Shown piece by piece: positions 18,329-27,850 of a stretch of 64,000 nucleotides of DNA. Position numbers and translations under genes: made by a program. Numbering within the stretch: position 1 is the first letter of the stretch; each line of letters opens with the position of its first letter. Location of the stretch: assembly GCF_022012475.1 (NCBI RefSeq), contig NZ_JAKLWS010000013.1:1-64000 (forward strand). The letters are read 5' to 3'. Under the pieces are notes generated by a model. That model saw only the letters and a list, made by a program, of their open reading frames with translations, was not told where the DNA came from and did no database searches. Origin of the DNA: Rhodohalobacter sulfatireducens. Lineage in GTDB: Bacteria; Bacteroidota; Rhodothermia; Balneolales; Balneolaceae.

Positions 18329-19438
18329 ATGCATTTCATCTACTCAGAATGGGACGATAGATTTAATCGATCCGGCAAATCACCTTTTGATACACTTTGG
18401 GATCTATTCCAGGAACTTTTAACCATTTCAGGCGGTGACGTTTCACAGGCACTCCGTTGGCTCAATCAAATTGATGAAGAGTACGAAATTACCGACCAGT
18501 TTGAAGAGGGTTATGGAATCGGAGATTTTATCGATGAGATGAAAGAGCGTGGATACATTCGTTTTGATGAGGAAGAATCGGTGATGATGCCGACTTCGAA
18601 AACAGACCGAAGTATTCGACAGAAAGCACTGGAAGAGATCTTCAATCAACTCAAGAAAGGTGGCGAGGGGCAGCATAAAACCAATTACACCGGCAAGGGC
18701 CTGGAACGACAACCCGAAACCCGTCCGTGGAAAGCCGGTGATGATACCGCCCATATCGACAGTACCGGTACAATGATGAACATGCTGAAACACAGCTCTC
18801 TCGACCAGTTTCAGTTGAGAGAAGATGATCTCCAGGTGTATGATACCGATCACTATACATCGGTCTCCACTGTGCTGTTAATTGACGTAAGCCACTCCAT
18901 GATTCTCTACGGAGAAGACCGGATCACACCTGCTAAAAAAGTGGCCATGGCTCTCTCGGAGCTCATCATGAATAACTATGCCAAAGATTCGCTGGACATT
19001 GTGGCGTTTGGAAATGAGGCCTGGGACATACAGGTGAAAGACCTGCCATATCTGAAAGTGGGCCCTTATCATACGAACACACTACAGGGATTACAGAAAG
19101 CGCGCCATATTCTTCAGCGGAAAAAGTTTTCTAATAAACAGATTTTTATGATTACCGATGGAAAACCATCTTGTATGATTGAAAATGGAAGACTCTATAA
19201 AAACAGCTTTGGCCTTGACCGAAAAATCGTGAATAAAGTGTTGGATGAAGCTGTAGTTTGCAAAAGGGAACAGATAGATATCACCACATTTATGATTGCC
19301 AGGGATCCCTATCTACAGAATTTCGTCCGTGAATTAACGGAAGCTAACAAAGGGCGAGCATACTACTCATCTCTTAACAAATTAGGCGGGTATATTTTCG
19401 AAGATTATATTCGAAATCGAAGAAAGAGAGTACAGTAG
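18329..19438 (+). CDS. von Willebrand factor A domain protein
   Basis: A 369-residue cytosolic protein with no signal peptide. The N-terminal 180 residues are charged and helical. The C-terminal half is a VWA domain with an intact metal-ion-dependent adhesion site: STVLLIDVSHSMILYG (DxSxS), a central threonine (YHTNTLQGLQ) and IFMITDGKPS. This layout resembles VWA partners of MoxR-type AAA ATPases, but no such ATPase is adjacent. The role is therefore unknown; a chaperone-like assembly function is only an inference. It ends in TAG. Confidence 0.8.
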   Translation: MHFIYSEWDDRFNRSGKSPFDTLWDLFQELLTISGGDVSQALRWLNQIDEEYEITDQFEEGYGIGDFIDEMKERGYIRFDEEESVMMPTSKTDRSIRQKALEEIFNQLKKGGEGQHKTNYTGKGLERQPETRPWKAGDDTAHIDSTGTMMNMLKHSSLDQFQLREDDLQVYDTDHYTSVSTVLLIDVSHSMILYGEDRITPAKKVAMALSELIMNNYAKDSLDIVAFGNEAWDIQVKDLPYLKVGPYHTNTLQGLQKARHILQRKKFSNKQIFMITDGKPSCMIENGRLYKNSFGLDRKIVNKVLDEAVVCKREQIDITTFMIARDPYLQNFVRELTEANKGRAYYSSLNKLGGYIFEDYIRNRRKRVQ

Positions 19439-19596
19439 AAACTGATAGCGTTTTTAGCGAAGTGGAAAACCCGTCACATTTTGACTCTCTTAGGGTAATG
19501 GATCCTGATCAAATTCTTTCATTTAACACGCAAATCTTGCATGACCTCTCTTCGTTCGGACTCTGCCAAATTGCTCAAGGTTCAACTCAAAACAAT

Positions 19597-19624
19597 AAAA
19601 AAAGCGACCTGAAATTCAGATCGC
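19597..19624 (-). terminator. Rho-independent terminator after the bamA-skp run
   Basis: On the - strand, a 10-bp stem with one mismatch (GCGATCTGAA/TTCAGGTCGC, arms at 19615-19624 and 19604-19613) is followed directly by seven T residues (19597-19603). It lies about 115 bases after the stop of the last skp gene, in the right direction for it. Confidence 0.8.
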
Positions 19625-19652
19625 CTTTACAATCAAATTAAAAAATTAGATG

Positions 19653-19725
19653 ATGACATTGATGGCGCAAGCGTCCTTGGTCAACGAAGCTTCAGCGTAG
19701 TTGACTCGCTTGTGCCTTTCGTCAT
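19653..19725. repeat. Bulged hairpin / REP-like element in the skp 3' region
   Basis: ATGAC (19653-19657) pairs with GTCAT (19721-19725), GGCGCAAGCG with CGCTTGTGCC (one G-T pair), and GGTCAAC with GTTGACT. The result is a long stem with a one-sided bulge, between the last skp stop and the terminator. The arm GCACAAGCGAG...ACGCTTGCGC, read on the - strand, also occurs in the hairpin at 40529-40564, so this is probably a dispersed repeat. Confidence 0.6.
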
Positions 19726-19738
19726 TCAAGTCAAGAAC

Positions 19739-20299
19739 TTAGATGCCGAGATTCTGCATAACGGCGTCTGTGATATCATATTCAGACTCTACATCGGGTG
19801 ATACATAGAGAATAATCACATCACCTGTGGAAGTTGTCGTATTGAGCACATAATCCAGACCTTGCTCTGAAGCTACGGCATCAATTGCTTCCTGGATCTG
19901 CTGCAACAACGGTGCCATTAATTCTGCACGTCGTTGCTCAATCTCTTGTTGAGCCTGGGATTGCAGCTGTCTGAATTCCTGGTCCAATTGTGTAAGTCGT
20001 TGTTCCTCATCCTGACGAGCTTGCTCAGAAATAACACCTACTTTTTGCTGATACAACTCAATTTCAGATTGAAGTTCCTGTTGTCTTTCAGCAAGTTCAG
20101 TTTGTTTTCTCTCAGCCAAATTCTGGATTCTTTGCCGAACAGCACTCATTTCAGGCATTCGCTGCAGTACAGCCCGAGGATCGACAAAGCCAATTTCCAT
20201 ATCGCCCTCGGCGGCTACCTGTGCCTGCGCTGTTGGAGCAGCCATCAGAGCTGTGAGAATAATAAGCGTTACTATAGAAAGTATATTTAATTTTTTCAT
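19739..20299 (-). CDS. Skp/OmpH-family periplasmic chaperone (third copy)
   Basis: A 186-residue protein with a signal peptide (MKKLNILSIVTLIILTALMAA, cleavage near AQAQ). Then follow the OmpH start IGFVDPRAVLQRMPEM, a long Gln/Glu-rich coiled coil (about residues 45-130) and the C-terminal QGLDYVLNTTTSTGDVIIL strand motif. Skp trimers hold unfolded outer-membrane proteins in the periplasm. It is the last of three tandem paralogues downstream of bamA and the one nearest the terminator. Confidence 0.92.
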   Translation of the reverse strand: MKKLNILSIVTLIILTALMAAPTAQAQVAAEGDMEIGFVDPRAVLQRMPEMSAVRQRIQNLAERKQTELAERQQELQSEIELYQQKVGVISEQARQDEEQRLTQLDQEFRQLQSQAQQEIEQRRAELMAPLLQQIQEAIDAVASEQGLDYVLNTTTSTGDVIILYVSPDVESEYDITDAVMQNLGI

Positions 20300-20316
20300 G
20301 ATACGATTTGATCGAA

Positions 20317-20838
20317 TTAATTTTGAGTAAGTTTGTCAATTACCTGTTGAGTGATATCCGGAGCCCTGTCTGAGGTGTAATAAACGATGGGATCGCCCAT
20401 GTTTGAAGCTCTGTTGAGTACATAATCATATCCCATCTCCTCGGAGACTTCAGCCATCGCTTCTTCCACCCGTACTAAAAGCGGGTTGAAAAGCTCCGTC
20501 TGTCGCTGTTGGATCTGCTGTTGAATACGCTGCTGAAAACTGTTTAGCTCTTGCTGCAATTCGTTAAGCCTTTCTTCTTCCTGTAGTTGCTGTTCCTGGC
20601 TTATATTACCGGCTTCAGCTTGTTCCGAGTATGCAGTCATTTGATCTATCCATTCCTGGTAACGCTGCTGGAAAGCATTTTGACGTTCCTGGATATAGCT
20701 TTCAAGTTCGGCTTGAACCTGTTCGGTTTCGGGCATAGCATCCAAAACAGAATCGGGATTCATTACCGCAACTTTAAGCTGGGCCGAGACTGCAAGCGGC
20801 ACCAGTAAAAGTAATAGAGTAATTGATAATCTTTTCAT
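20317..20838 (-). CDS. Skp/OmpH-family periplasmic chaperone (second copy)
   Basis: A 173-residue protein from ATG 20838, which opens directly into a signal peptide (MKRLSITLLLLLVPLAVSAQ); the frame is open a further 16 codons upstream. The mature part has VAVMNPDSVLDAMPETEQV, a strongly Gln-rich coiled coil (QQRIQQQIQQRQTELF) and MGYDYVLNRASNMGDPIVYY. Glutamine is more abundant than in the other two copies. It lies 17 bases before the third copy and is part of the same transcription unit. Confidence 0.9.
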   Translation of the reverse strand: MKRLSITLLLLLVPLAVSAQLKVAVMNPDSVLDAMPETEQVQAELESYIQERQNAFQQRYQEWIDQMTAYSEQAEAGNISQEQQLQEEERLNELQQELNSFQQRIQQQIQQRQTELFNPLLVRVEEAMAEVSEEMGYDYVLNRASNMGDPIVYYTSDRAPDITQQVIDKLTQN

Positions 20839-20882
20839 AGAGGTTGATTTTTTTAAAGCTCCAAAATTAACATTTATATCTT

Positions 20883-21422
20883 TCAATTTCCTGTTTCATT
20901 GATACCCAGTTCTAACATCACATCATTCGTCAGGTTCCATTCCTCCCGGGTAATCAGGAAGCGGGTATCTTCGGCCCTGTCGAACACAAAATCATATGAA
21001 TCTCTTTCGGCGACACGAGTTAACGCATCAAAAATTAATCTTTGTATAGGCTCGAGCAATTCTTTTTGACGGGTGTAATATTCACCCAGCGGACCAAACT
21101 TTTCTTCAATGTATTGATCCAGTTCTTGTTTCCTTTGTTCGATCTCGTTGAGCCGTTCCTGCCGAATTTCATCAGTAAAGAGTATTTCCCGGGCTTCGAA
21201 TTCACGCTCCAGCTCGGCAATCTCCTCCTCCATTTCATCAATTTCCTGCTGCCAGTTTTCCGAAAGGAGATCTAATCGCTGCTCTATCCCACTGTATTCC
21301 GGCATTTGTTGCATGATGACATCCGAATCTATAAACCCGATTTTTTGATCCTGCGCATCAGCTGCATCAACAATTAAAAACAGAACGAGAACGATCAAAT
21401 ATGTGCATGTTTTGCACGACAT
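20883..21422 (-). CDS. Skp/OmpH-family periplasmic chaperone (first copy)
   Basis: A 179-residue protein from ATG 21422, where the signal peptide begins (CTYLIVLVLFLIVDAADA). The OmpH start IGFIDSDVIMQQMPEYSGI, an acidic coiled coil (EIDEMEEEIAELEREFEARE) and DSYDFVFDRAEDTRFLI follow. It begins one base after the bamA stop, so it is translated right behind bamA. It is more acidic than its two neighbours, which suggests the three paralogues have specialised. Confidence 0.9.
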   Translation of the reverse strand: MSCKTCTYLIVLVLFLIVDAADAQDQKIGFIDSDVIMQQMPEYSGIEQRLDLLSENWQQEIDEMEEEIAELEREFEAREILFTDEIRQERLNEIEQRKQELDQYIEEKFGPLGEYYTRQKELLEPIQRLIFDALTRVAERDSYDFVFDRAEDTRFLITREEWNLTNDVMLELGINETGN

Positions 21423-21423
21423 T

Positions 21424-23943
21424 TTAAAACGGTGCTCCAATGTTAAACAAGAACTCCCATTCGCCCGGATTTAAACCCGGTCCTTCTGTTGAAGCCGGTG
21501 TTCCATCAAGACGGTAACCGTAACTCAGATCAACCAAACCCAAAATGGGCAGATAGATCCTGGCACCAAAACCCGCGGCACGTTTCACTTCAAACGGATC
21601 AAATTCGCTTAAATTATTAAAGGCATTACCGGCATCCATAAAAACATATGGAATTAATTGAATTTGGTCTGAACTAACCGCCGGATAGCGTAACTCCATG
21701 GTATATTTACTGAAAACACGCCCTCCAATCTGGTTTTGATTCTCATCAAGAGGCGAAATCACGCCATCAAATCCACCGGGATACCCCCTCATATCGATAT
21801 TGTCATTCAGGAAGTTTTGCCGCTGTTGTATCTGAGTCCCCCCAAGGAAAAACCGTTGGAAATTACTCCGGTTATTTTCACTGAAATATCCCATATAACC
21901 GTAATCAACCGTACCACTCAACACCAGTTTTTCTACAATATTGTAATGATGCTGATAACCTGTGCGTAACTTATAAAATTGTGCAAAACCCGGAACAGGG
22001 AGTGCAACCTCACCCGAGACGCTGAATTCTGACCCGGCACTCGGTGAAATCGGGTTATTCAAAGAGTTTCTTGATAGTACACTTCGTAGAGTTAAAATAT
22101 CGGCCTGACCGTCTTCAAAGATTCCGCTAAAACCAAGTACATTAAAACGGTTATAGGTAAGAATAAGCCGTCTTGAGAAGTAATCATCCGGCCAGTCCAA
22201 CTGTTTACCTAAACTTACACTGGCTGTAAAAAGCTCATTTCTCCGATCGGGTTGATCTAAACTTGTAAACCGCCGCGTGTTATAGTTCAGGAAGTTATAC
22301 GAGGCACTTACTCCCAGGGAGGTTGGACGTCCTCGCAGCCATGGCTCAGTAAAACTAAAGCTGTAGCTCTGGTAACCGCGTCCCGTTACCTGTACACCCA
22401 GTGAAAGTTTCTGACCGTCGCCGGATGGAATAGGACTCCAGCCTCCGGGTTCAAACATTCGGCCCACCGAAAAGTTGTTGAAGTTTACACGGGCCGATAG
22501 AATCACACCGATCTGACGGCCACCAAAACCACCGGAAAATTCAAAGTTATCTGTTCCCTGGGATTCATCGAGCTGATAAGAGATATCAACTGTACCCTCT
22601 TCACGATTTGGATTTATATCGGGAGTTATTCCTTCCTGTGTGAAATAACCAAGGGTACTCAATTCACGAACGGAACGTATAATTGCTGACCGGCTGTATG
22701 TGTTACCGGGAACTGTTCGCAAGGTTCGGCGAACTACATCATCATGCGTCTTCGTATTTCCACTGAAAGAGACTCTTCGAATCGTGGCGATCTCATCTTC
22801 AATAATCTCAAAAGTAACATCCAGGGAGTCTCCCTCAACAATTTGTATATCCGGATTCACCTGGAAAAACAGGTATCCAATATTGTTGTAGAGACTTGTT
22901 ATGTCTGTCTCATCCTGGCTGAACTCAAGATTTTCGTAGAAGCGGGTTTCGTTGAATACATCTCCTTTTTGGAACTGGAAAAAGTTTGTGAGCTGCTCGT
23001 CGGTATAAACTGTGTTTCCATCCCATTCAAGATTTCGAATTCTGTATTGAGGACCCTCATGGAGTTCAATATCAAAATAGACTCCCTCTTTTCTTCTCCA
23101 ATCATCTACATAAACAGAATCTTCAACAATCCGTACATCGCGATAACCATTATCTCTGTAAAATTGCAAAATATTGCTTTTGCCTTCCTCAAACTCTTCC
23201 TCCGTATATACGTGGCGTTTAAAAATTCTCCACCAGCGGTCTTGTTTAATGGTATCGAACTCCTTTCTTAGTTTCTTGTCATCAAACTGCTCATTTCCTT
23301 CAAAATTGATTTCACGCACTTTTGTACGTTCTCCAGCATCAATTTCAAAAACAAGCCTGAGCCGGTTTCTGCCATCATCCGAAAGCTCTTCACGAATCTC
23401 AATATCCGTATCCCAATAACCTTTCTCCCTGAAAAATCTCCGTATAGTTATGAGAGCCTGTTCGCGAATGGAGTTGGTCACCGCAAATCCTCTTAAAAGG
23501 TTGAGCTGTTCCCTCAGATCACGTCGCTGCGATCGTTTTACTCCGGTAATTTCATACCTTTCAAGGCGTGGTTCCTCTTCAACCCGGATATTTATAATCA
23601 CCTCGTCGGTGCCCACCCTCTCATAACTGATCTGCACATCCGAAAAGATACCGGTTCTGTAGATCTGGCGAATGGCTGAGGATATCTCCTCTCCGGGAAT
23701 TTGTATGGTTTCTCCAATTTCAAGTCCACTGCTATTCAACAGGTAACTCTCGCGGGCTGTAATCAATCCGGTAAGAGTAATATTCCGAATTTGATAATCC
23801 CTTGGAGATATTGAGGTTGGGTCCTGTATCTCAATCGAGGTTGAATCGCTATCCTGCGCAGAGGCGATTTGACTGAGTGAAAAAGCAAAAAACAGTAAAA
23901 ATGTTAAATAGAAGAAGTGCTTGGTATTGAACACGTAATGCAA
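21424..23943 (-). CDS. bamA: Outer-membrane assembly factor BamA (Omp85)
   Basis: An 839-residue Omp85 protein, the core of the outer-membrane protein insertion machine. A signal peptide (LTFLLFFAFSLSQIASAQ) is followed by about five POTRA domains, e.g. YQIRNITLTGLITARESYLL, REINFEGNEQFDDKKLRKEF and IRRVSFSGNTKTHDDVVRRT. The C-terminal 16-strand barrel contains the surface-antigen motif QRFFLGGTQIQQRQNFLND and MDAGNAF, and ends in an aromatic residue (NIGAPF). uppS lies 13 bases upstream and three skp genes follow. Confidence 0.96.
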   Translation of the reverse strand: MHYVFNTKHFFYLTFLLFFAFSLSQIASAQDSDSTSIEIQDPTSISPRDYQIRNITLTGLITARESYLLNSSGLEIGETIQIPGEEISSAIRQIYRTGIFSDVQISYERVGTDEVIINIRVEEEPRLERYEITGVKRSQRRDLREQLNLLRGFAVTNSIREQALITIRRFFREKGYWDTDIEIREELSDDGRNRLRLVFEIDAGERTKVREINFEGNEQFDDKKLRKEFDTIKQDRWWRIFKRHVYTEEEFEEGKSNILQFYRDNGYRDVRIVEDSVYVDDWRRKEGVYFDIELHEGPQYRIRNLEWDGNTVYTDEQLTNFFQFQKGDVFNETRFYENLEFSQDETDITSLYNNIGYLFFQVNPDIQIVEGDSLDVTFEIIEDEIATIRRVSFSGNTKTHDDVVRRTLRTVPGNTYSRSAIIRSVRELSTLGYFTQEGITPDINPNREEGTVDISYQLDESQGTDNFEFSGGFGGRQIGVILSARVNFNNFSVGRMFEPGGWSPIPSGDGQKLSLGVQVTGRGYQSYSFSFTEPWLRGRPTSLGVSASYNFLNYNTRRFTSLDQPDRRNELFTASVSLGKQLDWPDDYFSRRLILTYNRFNVLGFSGIFEDGQADILTLRSVLSRNSLNNPISPSAGSEFSVSGEVALPVPGFAQFYKLRTGYQHHYNIVEKLVLSGTVDYGYMGYFSENNRSNFQRFFLGGTQIQQRQNFLNDNIDMRGYPGGFDGVISPLDENQNQIGGRVFSKYTMELRYPAVSSDQIQLIPYVFMDAGNAFNNLSEFDPFEVKRAAGFGARIYLPILGLVDLSYGYRLDGTPASTEGPGLNPGEWEFLFNIGAPF

Positions 23944-23956
23944 TCTTACCTTCTGT

Positions 23957-24790
23957 TTATGATCTAATTTGGTTTATAACTGATGCGGACATGCTTTTGT
24001 TATGTCCGTTTTTAACTTTCCCGTATCTTCGATCACGTTTTTGAAATGAAAATATTGCCTGGTAGAGTTCATCTCGCCTAAAATCAGGCCAGTAGGTTTC
24101 TGTAATATACAGTTCTGAATAGGCCAATTGCCACAACAGAAAATTACTGATTCTGAACTCTCCGCTTGTCCTAATAATCAGGTCGGGATCAGGAACAGAT
24201 GCAGTTGACAGGAAAGAACCAATTAAATCATCATCGATTTGGTCGGGCGTAATGTTACCCTTTTCAACTTCTTTAGCAATATTTTTTACCGCTTCCTTAA
24301 TATCCCATCGCCCAGAATAGCTCAACGCCAGGCACAACTGCATTCGCTTGTTATCTGCCGTCAGCTCAATCACTTCCTCTAACATCTGTTGACATTTTCC
24401 GGGAAGCCGTTCAGTCTGTCCGATGGTTACAAGTTTAATATCATTTTTATTCAACCGTTCAGCCTCGTTCCTGAGAGTCTGAACCAAGAGTCTCATCAAG
24501 CCGTTAATTTCAGCGGATGGACGATTCCAATTTTCAGTAGAAAAAGCGTATAAAGTCAGATATTCCACTCCAAGTTGAGCGCACGATTCTGTAATATCGC
24601 GAACAGACTCTACCCCGGCTTTGTGGCCAAACAGACGAATGTTTCCTTTTTTCTGTGCCCATCTGCCATTCCCATCCATGATGACTGCAATATGTTTGGG
24701 TATGGCACCAGAAGATTTTACCTGTTGCTGAAGCTTCTTATCCTCTTCTGTTTGCTGATTATCTGTAAGTGATAATGATTTTAAAGACAT
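23957..24790 (-). CDS. uppS: Isoprenyl (undecaprenyl) diphosphate synthase
   Basis: A 277-residue cis-prenyltransferase that makes the C55 lipid carrier for wall and LPS building blocks. IAVIMDGNGRWAQKKGNIR contains the catalytic Asp and diphosphate-binding residues. YLTLYAFSTENWNRPSAEI and LIIRTSGEFRISNFLLWQLA are the other signatures. A polar N-terminal extension of about 35 residues precedes the fold. It sits immediately before bamA, as in many bacteria. Confidence 0.96.
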   Translation of the reverse strand: MSLKSLSLTDNQQTEEDKKLQQQVKSSGAIPKHIAVIMDGNGRWAQKKGNIRLFGHKAGVESVRDITESCAQLGVEYLTLYAFSTENWNRPSAEINGLMRLLVQTLRNEAERLNKNDIKLVTIGQTERLPGKCQQMLEEVIELTADNKRMQLCLALSYSGRWDIKEAVKNIAKEVEKGNITPDQIDDDLIGSFLSTASVPDPDLIIRTSGEFRISNFLLWQLAYSELYITETYWPDFRRDELYQAIFSFQKRDRRYGKVKNGHNKSMSASVINQIRS

Positions 24791-24853
24791 TTTTATGTAA
24801 TTCTTTCCAACTCTCTATATTAGAGGTATTATCATCATATTTCAAGGTGTTTT

Positions 24854-25336
24854 TTAGCCCGATGAACTCTTGATTGACTGCTCAAGAGCAATCATTTCGC
24901 AAAGAGCCAGAGCCGCTTCAGCACCTTTATTTCCCTTTTCTTCGCTGGCCCGTTCCCTGGCTTGGTCAACGGTGTCTGTAGTTAGTACACCAAAAGATAC
25001 CGGTTTTCCTGATGAAAGATTCAGGTCGGTAATCCCACGTGTTACTGAATCACAAACATAGTCGAAATGTGGGGTGCCACCACGAATCACGGCACCAATG
25101 GCTACAACCCCATCCACCTCAAGATGTTCCAGGCACCACTTACATGTAAGTGGAATTTCAAATGAACCGGGACATCTCATAGATGTGATATTTGAATCCT
25201 GAATTCCTTTAGCCTGTAAGGCCTGAACTGCGGCATCCAGCATCTCATCCGTTACAAAAGAGTTCCAGCGGGCAGCCACAACAGCTACTTTAATGTGAGG
25301 CCAATGAATATCTTTTTTCTGTTCTAATACTGTCAT
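24854..25336 (-). CDS. ribH: 6,7-dimethyl-8-ribityllumazine synthase
   Basis: A 160-residue lumazine synthase, the penultimate riboflavin step. VAVVAARWNSFVTDEML, MRCPGSFEIPLTCKW, VAIGAVIRGGTPHFDYVC (with the catalytic His) and FGVLTTDTVDQARERA are all diagnostic. It begins 2 bases after the PHP gene ends, so both are read together. No FMN riboswitch or other rib gene is present nearby. Confidence 0.96.
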   Translation of the reverse strand: MTVLEQKKDIHWPHIKVAVVAARWNSFVTDEMLDAAVQALQAKGIQDSNITSMRCPGSFEIPLTCKWCLEHLEVDGVVAIGAVIRGGTPHFDYVCDSVTRGITDLNLSSGKPVSFGVLTTDTVDQARERASEEKGNKGAEAALALCEMIALEQSIKSSSG

Positions 25337-25338
25337 AA

Positions 25339-26184
25339 TTACTGAACGATCATATTTTTTCGAGATCTTGCTGATCTTTTCAATGCTTCCACAAATTGCA
25401 TTCCAATAGTTACAACGCCTAAATAGGGATCATATTCCGATTTTCCCGAACCGTGAAAATCACTCCCCCCGGTTACCAACAAGTTCCTTGATTTTGCCAG
25501 ATCCAGGTACATCTTTTGAACTTTATAGCTATGGCTTGGATGTATACATTCTATCCCGTCAAACGGGTGTTTCAGCAGATTTATCATCTCATTCTTCGAG
25601 TACATAGGCCCTGGGTGTGCAATCGATAGTATCCCTCCGGCTTCATGCACAACTGAGAGTACATCTTCCAATACAGCATATTCCGTTTTTATCTGTTTAA
25701 TTTTATCATTTGAAAGATAACGTATAAATGCCTCAGATACCGAAGCAACATAACCTTTATTGATTAAAACAGATGCCGCATGTGGCCGACCGATATTTCC
25801 GGGATGCGACTCAGCACGAACTTCAGCATAATCAATATCAATGCCTTCCTTTTTTAAGACATCAACAATCGCCTTCATGCGCTTGCGGCGGGCTTGTTTT
25901 TGATTGGCAATAAGACTGAGAAAGTTGGTATTCTCTTCATCAAAACCATAGGCCAGTACGTGGATTTCTCTCTCATTCCAAACTGTTGAAATCTCCACAC
26001 CTGTAATGAGCTCTATCTCCTTTTCATCGGCAAATTTTTTGGCATCAAGATATCCGTTAATGGTATCATGATCAGTAATTGCGATGACTTCAAGATTTTT
26101 TTTGGAAACTTTCTCGATAAGCTCTTCGGGAGAGAGATCGCCGTCTGAGGCATTTGTGTGTGTATGTAAATCAGCTTTTCCCAA
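25339..26184 (-). CDS. PHP-domain phosphoesterase (RNase AM/YciV-like)
   Basis: A 281-residue PHP-superfamily metallohydrolase. ADLHTHTNASDGDLSPEEL, VIAITDHDTINGY, GVEIST, ILSIAHPGPM and VTGGSDFHGSG supply the His/Asp/Glu residues of a trinuclear metal site. The closest known type is the YciV/RNase AM family, which hydrolyses nucleoside 3',5'-bisphosphate or trims RNA 5' ends. The substrate is not provable from sequence. It is flanked by ctpA (4-base gap) and ribH (2-base gap). Confidence 0.88.
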   Translation of the reverse strand: MGKADLHTHTNASDGDLSPEELIEKVSKKNLEVIAITDHDTINGYLDAKKFADEKEIELITGVEISTVWNEREIHVLAYGFDEENTNFLSLIANQKQARRKRMKAIVDVLKKEGIDIDYAEVRAESHPGNIGRPHAASVLINKGYVASVSEAFIRYLSNDKIKQIKTEYAVLEDVLSVVHEAGGILSIAHPGPMYSKNEMINLLKHPFDGIECIHPSHSYKVQKMYLDLAKSRNLLVTGGSDFHGSGKSEYDPYLGVVTIGMQFVEALKRSARSRKNMIVQ

Positions 26185-26188
26185 ACTA

Positions 26189-27841
26189 TTATGGCCTCAA
26201 CTCGGTGCGATACTGGTATGGGTTATCCAGGAAATCCAACGAGATATTCACAAGTTCATCCAGTTCCAAAACGGCTTTAATTCTCTCTTCATCTTCTTTG
26301 GTTTGAGAGATCCACTCCGCTTTCAATTTCTTATCAATAAATTCTTCATTCTGATAAATTTGGGCAATTTTATAATCTCTCAACAATGCATTTAACTCAT
26401 CTACATTTTGCCTTGCAGATCTTTCCTGCGAAAAATTGTCGATATTTGTTTCCAGCGCTGCCAAGTGCTGATCGACGGGGGTTTCATATGTAAAACCATC
26501 TTCAACCAAATAGGTTGTGAATCGGTCAAATAGATCGGATGGAATTTCCAGCTGGCCTGAGTTCTCAGAATTGGCAAGAAGATCATTTACAAAAAAGAAG
26601 TATCGATTGTTTTTTTGCAAGGCCAGGTCGAGCATGGTGGAGGGTTCTTCCTGGAACTCTATATCAGGTTTAATACCGTTCCCATCGTACACAACACGGC
26701 CGTTCTTTGTTTTAAACGCTCTCCGAAGTGAATCAGGAACAGACCTGTTATTGTCCCCGGAGTTAGAGTGCAGGTACTCAATAGACTGTATGCTTCGCCC
26801 GCTTGGTATGTAGTACTTGGATACCGTGATTTTCAATGATGTATTGTAAGAGAGCGGGCGAACTGTTTGCACTAAACCTTTCCCAAAACTTGTTTCACCC
26901 ACAATCAGTGCCCGGTCCAGATCCTGCAAGGCGCCGGCAACAACCTCCGAAGCACTGGCACTTCCGCTGTTAATTAACACAATCATCGGGAGATCATCAT
27001 ACATAGCCGGTTCTTGCGAAACGAGTGTACTGTTATGAGACTCAAGGCGACCCCTTGTTTCTACGACTGTGACCCCCGGCTCAATAAATTTATCCACCAG
27101 CGAAACAGCCTCATTTAAAAGACCGCCCGGGTTGTTTCTCAGGTCTAAAATCAATCCATCAAATGACCCCGATTGCTCCATCTCAAGAAGTGTTTCCCGC
27201 AGCTCTTCAGATGTTCCCTGTCCAAACCGAACCAACTGGATATATCCAAAATTTTGTTTCTCCCCAATTTTTGCCGCATAGCGAATATTTTTAACCTCAA
27301 TTCGTTCTCTTGTGAGAGTAAAGTCCATTGCCTGGTCGAAACCCGGCCGTTGAACTTTAAGGTCAATTTCTGAGCCAATATCCCCGACGGTAAGCTGCTG
27401 TACCTCTTCGGGAGTCAATCCTTCTACATTCACTCCATCAATCTCTTTGATAATATCACCCGGCCTTAACCCGGCTCGTTGTGCCGGATAACCTTCCAGA
27501 GGTGCAATAATTACAATTTGATCTCCACGATATCCGGCATCGATCCCGATACCGCCGTAGGAACCTGATGAAAGAATCTCCATCTGTCGCTGTTCACCCT
27601 CGTCAATAAAAACGGTATACGGATCCAGCGTCTCCAGCATGGAATTTATGCTGCGCTGCATGAGTGTTTCAGGGCTCACATCATCTACATATTGAATAGC
27701 TACTTCTTTGTAGACATCACTAAAAATGGTGAGATTTTTTTTGATCTGGAAAAACAGATCGCTCTGATAAACAAAGGCCGCAGAGAAAGTTAAAATTGCG
27801 GCCAGTGATATAAATAATATAAGTTTTCGGGCATGCTTCAT
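26189..27841 (-). CDS. C-terminal processing protease (S41, CtpA/Prc type)
   Basis: A 550-residue periplasmic serine protease. An N-terminal signal or anchor helix (LILFISLAAILTFSAAFVY) and a helical region precede a PDZ domain (GLRPGDIIKEIDGVNVEGL). The catalytic domain has DLRNNPGGLLNEAVSLVDKF, INSGSASASEVVAGALQD (nucleophile Ser) and VGETSFGKGLVQT (general base Lys). S41 CTPs cut C-terminal tails of envelope proteins and peptidoglycan hydrolases, which fits the adjacent MltD-like gene 9 bases upstream. Confidence 0.93.
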   Translation of the reverse strand: MKHARKLILFISLAAILTFSAAFVYQSDLFFQIKKNLTIFSDVYKEVAIQYVDDVSPETLMQRSINSMLETLDPYTVFIDEGEQRQMEILSSGSYGGIGIDAGYRGDQIVIIAPLEGYPAQRAGLRPGDIIKEIDGVNVEGLTPEEVQQLTVGDIGSEIDLKVQRPGFDQAMDFTLTRERIEVKNIRYAAKIGEKQNFGYIQLVRFGQGTSEELRETLLEMEQSGSFDGLILDLRNNPGGLLNEAVSLVDKFIEPGVTVVETRGRLESHNSTLVSQEPAMYDDLPMIVLINSGSASASEVVAGALQDLDRALIVGETSFGKGLVQTVRPLSYNTSLKITVSKYYIPSGRSIQSIEYLHSNSGDNNRSVPDSLRRAFKTKNGRVVYDGNGIKPDIEFQEEPSTMLDLALQKNNRYFFFVNDLLANSENSGQLEIPSDLFDRFTTYLVEDGFTYETPVDQHLAALETNIDNFSQERSARQNVDELNALLRDYKIAQIYQNEEFIDKKLKAEWISQTKEDEERIKAVLELDELVNISLDFLDNPYQYRTELRP

Positions 27842-27850
27842 GCACTCAAT

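Noticed and set aside
19653-19725. Integron attC site
   Set aside because: The hairpin lacks the GTTRRRY/RYYYAAC core sites, and no integrase or gene cassettes are near.
19649-19738. 30-codon open frame directly after the last skp stop
   Set aside because: It follows a normal TAA after a complete Skp C-terminus, and the sequence is explained by the hairpin repeat.
22744-23271. 175-residue + strand frame
   Set aside because: It is antisense to bamA, with no family features.
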